Below are positions 30,915 through 32,542 of a DNA stretch of 32,542 nt, one piece after another. The stretch spans positions 1 through 32,542 of the forward strand of contig CAMWYX010000002.1 of assembly GCA_947178575.1 (NCBI GenBank), in the 5' to 3' direction. The notes beneath the pieces were generated by a model. The model saw only the letters and a program-made list of their open reading frames with translations. It was not told the DNA's origin and made no database searches. The translations under genes were made by a program, and so were the position numbers. This DNA is from an uncultured Ruminococcus sp. (GTDB lineage Bacteria > Bacillota > Clostridia > Oscillospirales > Ruminococcaceae). Every line of letters starts with the position of its first letter. The stretch's first letter is position 1.

Positions 30915-31793
30915 ATGCTAAAAAGCATGACAGGATACGGGCGTTCACAGAAAATCCTCAACGGCCGTGATATACTCGTGGAAATCCGCTCTGTAAATCA
31001 CAGATACTTTGAGTATAATTCAAGGATTCCACGAACGTATGCCTATGTAGATGATAAACTGAAAACACTTGTCAAATCAGGAGTTTCACGTGGAAAGGTC
31101 GATGTTTCAGTAACTGTCAACAATATCGAGGGCAGAGATACCGAAATCGCCATAAATAAGGAAATCGCTGAGGGATATGTCGCTGCACTCCGAAGTGTCG
31201 CCAATGAACTCGGTCTTAAAGATGACCTGACTCTCTCAAAGCTTATCAAGCTTCCGGATATATTCAGCGTTCAGAAAACACCGGACGACGAGGAACAAAT
31301 ATGGTTCGATATTTCTGAAACTGCCAAAGAAGCTCTCGCAAAATTCATTGCAATGCGTGAAACCGAGGGAGAAAAACTCCGTGCAGATATTCTGGAAAAA
31401 ACCGATATTATATCCAGTATGGTGAAAAAGGTCGAGGAGCTTTCTCCGGTGACAACGGAAAATTACCGCAAAAGACTTTTCAATAAACTCAGCGAAATAC
31501 TCGAATCGCAGGATATTGACCAGCAGAGGATTATCACAGAATCCGCTGTTTTTGCAGAAAAAATCGCTGTTGATGAGGAAACTGTACGCCTGAAAAGTCA
31601 TATACTCCAGCTCACGGAAATGCTGGATTCAAGCGAAAGTATCGGCAGAAAACTTGACTTTATCGTTCAGGAAATGAACCGTGAAGTCAATACCATAGGT
31701 TCAAAGGCACAGGATTTGGAAATTACTAAACTCGTTGTCGATATGAAAGCCGAACTCGAAAAAATACGTGAACAGATACAGAATATCGAATAA
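30915..31793 (+). CDS. yicC: YicC family endoribonuclease
   Basis: The 292-residue protein starts [12 protein letters not shown], the usual family beginning. It has the N-terminal YicC domain ([18 protein letters not shown]) and the C-terminal DUF1732 part ending [22 protein letters not shown] and [23 protein letters not shown]. YicC proteins cut RNA, including small regulatory RNA in enterobacteria. An upstream ATG at 30849 lies inside the promoter region, and AAGGCGG (30904-30910) serves ATG 30915, so the shorter form is right. The order yicC-remA-gmk is conserved in Firmicutes. Confidence 0.93.
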   Translation: MLKSMTGYGRSQKILNGRDILVEIRSVNHRYFEYNSRIPRTYAYVDDKLKTLVKSGVSRGKVDVSVTVNNIEGRDTEIAINKEIAEGYVAALRSVANELGLKDDLTLSKLIKLPDIFSVQKTPDDEEQIWFDISETAKEALAKFIAMRETEGEKLRADILEKTDIISSMVKKVEELSPVTTENYRKRLFNKLSEILESQDIDQQRIITESAVFAEKIAVDEETVRLKSHILQLTEMLDSSESIGRKLDFIVQEMNREVNTIGSKAQDLEITKLVVDMKAELEKIREQIQNIE

Positions 31794-31813
31794 ATTGTGA
31801 AATAAATCAAACT

Positions 31814-32071
31814 ATGAGAATGATAAATATCGGATATGGAAATATAATTTCTGCCGAAAGAATCGTTACTGTTATAAGTCCGGACTCCGCTCCGATAAAA
31901 AGACTTATTCAGGAAGCCAAGGACGACGGCAGAGCTATCGATGCAACTTATGGCAGAAAAACAAGAGCGGTAATTGTAATGGACAGCGGACATATTATAT
32001 TGTCGTCGCTTATTACCGATACTCTTGCATCAAGAATCAACGGAACAGGAGGTTCGGCAGAAAATGAATAA
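31814..32071 (+). CDS. remA: RemA/DUF370 family DNA-binding regulator
   Basis: This 85-residue protein has the RemA pattern [37 protein letters not shown] and [21 protein letters not shown]. In Bacillus RemA forms rings that wrap DNA and activate matrix and osmoprotection genes; the target genes here are unknown. ATG 31814 or 31820 may start it, and the ribosome binding site is weak (only GTGAAAT upstream), so translation may depend on coupling to yicC 20 bases before. Its stop overlaps the start of gmk by 8 bases. Confidence 0.9.
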   Translation: MRMINIGYGNIISAERIVTVISPDSAPIKRLIQEAKDDGRAIDATYGRKTRAVIVMDSGHIILSSLITDTLASRINGTGGSAENE

Positions 32072-32542
32072 AGGCAGACTTATTGTTTTTTCAGCACCGT
32101 CAGGCTGCGGAAAAGGAACTATGCTTGCTGAAATTCTTAAAGATGAACAGTTTTACTGTTCGGTTTCGGCAACTACACGCTCTCCACGTGATGGAGAGAT
32201 TGACGGTGTGAATTATCATTTCCTTACAAAACAGGATTTTGAATCAAAAATCGCAGGCGGAAAATTTCTTGAACACGCCTGTTACTGCGGTAATTATTAC
32301 GGAACGCTTGTTTCGGAAGTTGAATCACGGCTTGAACAGGGAATCAATGTCATACTTGAAATAGAAGTTCAGGGTGCTATGAAAATCCGTGAAATTCGTC
32401 CCGATGCTCTGTTTGTGTTCATTGCACCGCCGAGTATTGCCGAACTGCGCCGTCGTCTTAACAAAAGAGGTACGGAATCGCAGGAAGTTATTGATAAACG
32501 TGTGGCTGAGGCTGCAAACGAACTCCCATACGCTAAAAAATA
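32064..32542 (+). CDS. gmk: guanylate kinase, 5' part
   Basis: Gmk phosphorylates GMP to GDP. The 159 visible codons start [19 protein letters not shown] with the P-loop (about 11-19). The GMP-binding segment [19 protein letters not shown] and the LIEAR-like region [12 protein letters not shown], with [18 protein letters not shown] in the lid, are also visible. The gene runs off the window end. ATG 32064 follows AGGAGG at 32047-32052 and overlaps remA by 8 bases. Confidence 0.95.
   Translation, partial: MNKGRLIVFSAPSGCGKGTMLAEILKDEQFYCSVSATTRSPRDGEIDGVNYHFLTKQDFESKIAGGKFLEHACYCGNYYGTLVSEVESRLEQGINVILEIEVQGAMKIREIRPDALFVFIAPPSIAELRRRLNKRGTESQEVIDKRVAEAANELPYAKK

Noticed and set aside
1-32542. 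CRISPR array, insertion sequence, prophage or genomic island
   Set aside because: No spaced direct repeats, transposase, integrase or phage genes were seen. The codon shift in the second GH9 gene is better explained by high expression than by transfer.

Overview
The window looks like chromosome from a cellulosome-producing Ruminococcus, most like R. flavefaciens. This is inferred from two dockerin-bearing family 9 glycoside hydrolases, moderately AT-rich DNA, strong Shine-Dalgarno sites, several sporulation-family genes and gene orders typical of Clostridia. There is no rRNA, CRISPR array, insertion sequence, phage gene or clear transferred island. Almost all of it is housekeeping DNA, plus one cellulase locus.

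Layout. 1-4881 (+): the end of a DUF2953 gene, ytfJ/gerW, a D-Ala-D-Ala carboxypeptidase, rluB, a small unknown gene, metA and a DUF4190 membrane protein, closed by a terminator. 4996-6490 (+): spoIIP and a small membrane protein whose end overlaps a convergent gene. 6423-13603 is mostly on the minus strand: a permuted papain-like peptidase, feoB with a 52-residue Cys-rich partner, cdaA-cdaR (c-di-AMP synthesis), and a cysteine-desulfurase-like enzyme with a DUF3343 protein. A plus-strand tRNA-Arg(CCG) sits inside this block, back to back with the peptidase promoter. 13738-24824 (+): a long run of tepA, ftsK/spoIIIE, ygiQ, a ComEC-like metallo-beta-lactamase-fold protein, DUF3006, an HI0933-family flavoprotein, cmk, plsC and an ispH-S1 fusion. 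24855-30812 (+): two secreted GH9 cellulases, each with its own promoter and terminator. 30838-end (+): yicC, remA and the start of gmk.

How the parts fit. The two cellulases have complementary architectures (GH9-CBM3c-dockerin and CBM4-Ig-GH9-dockerin) and near-identical dockerin helices, so they probably dock on the same scaffoldin cohesins. The second has the codon choice of a highly expressed gene and a structured 5' leader ending in a terminator-like hairpin just before the ribosome binding site. That is the best candidate here for undescribed regulation.

The other strong observation is in the ispH-S1 fusion. A perfect Shine-Dalgarno and an in-frame ATG lie exactly at the junction of the two halves, where codon usage also changes, so a free S1 protein may be made from the same mRNA. 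All functions are read from sequence motifs; no database search was possible.
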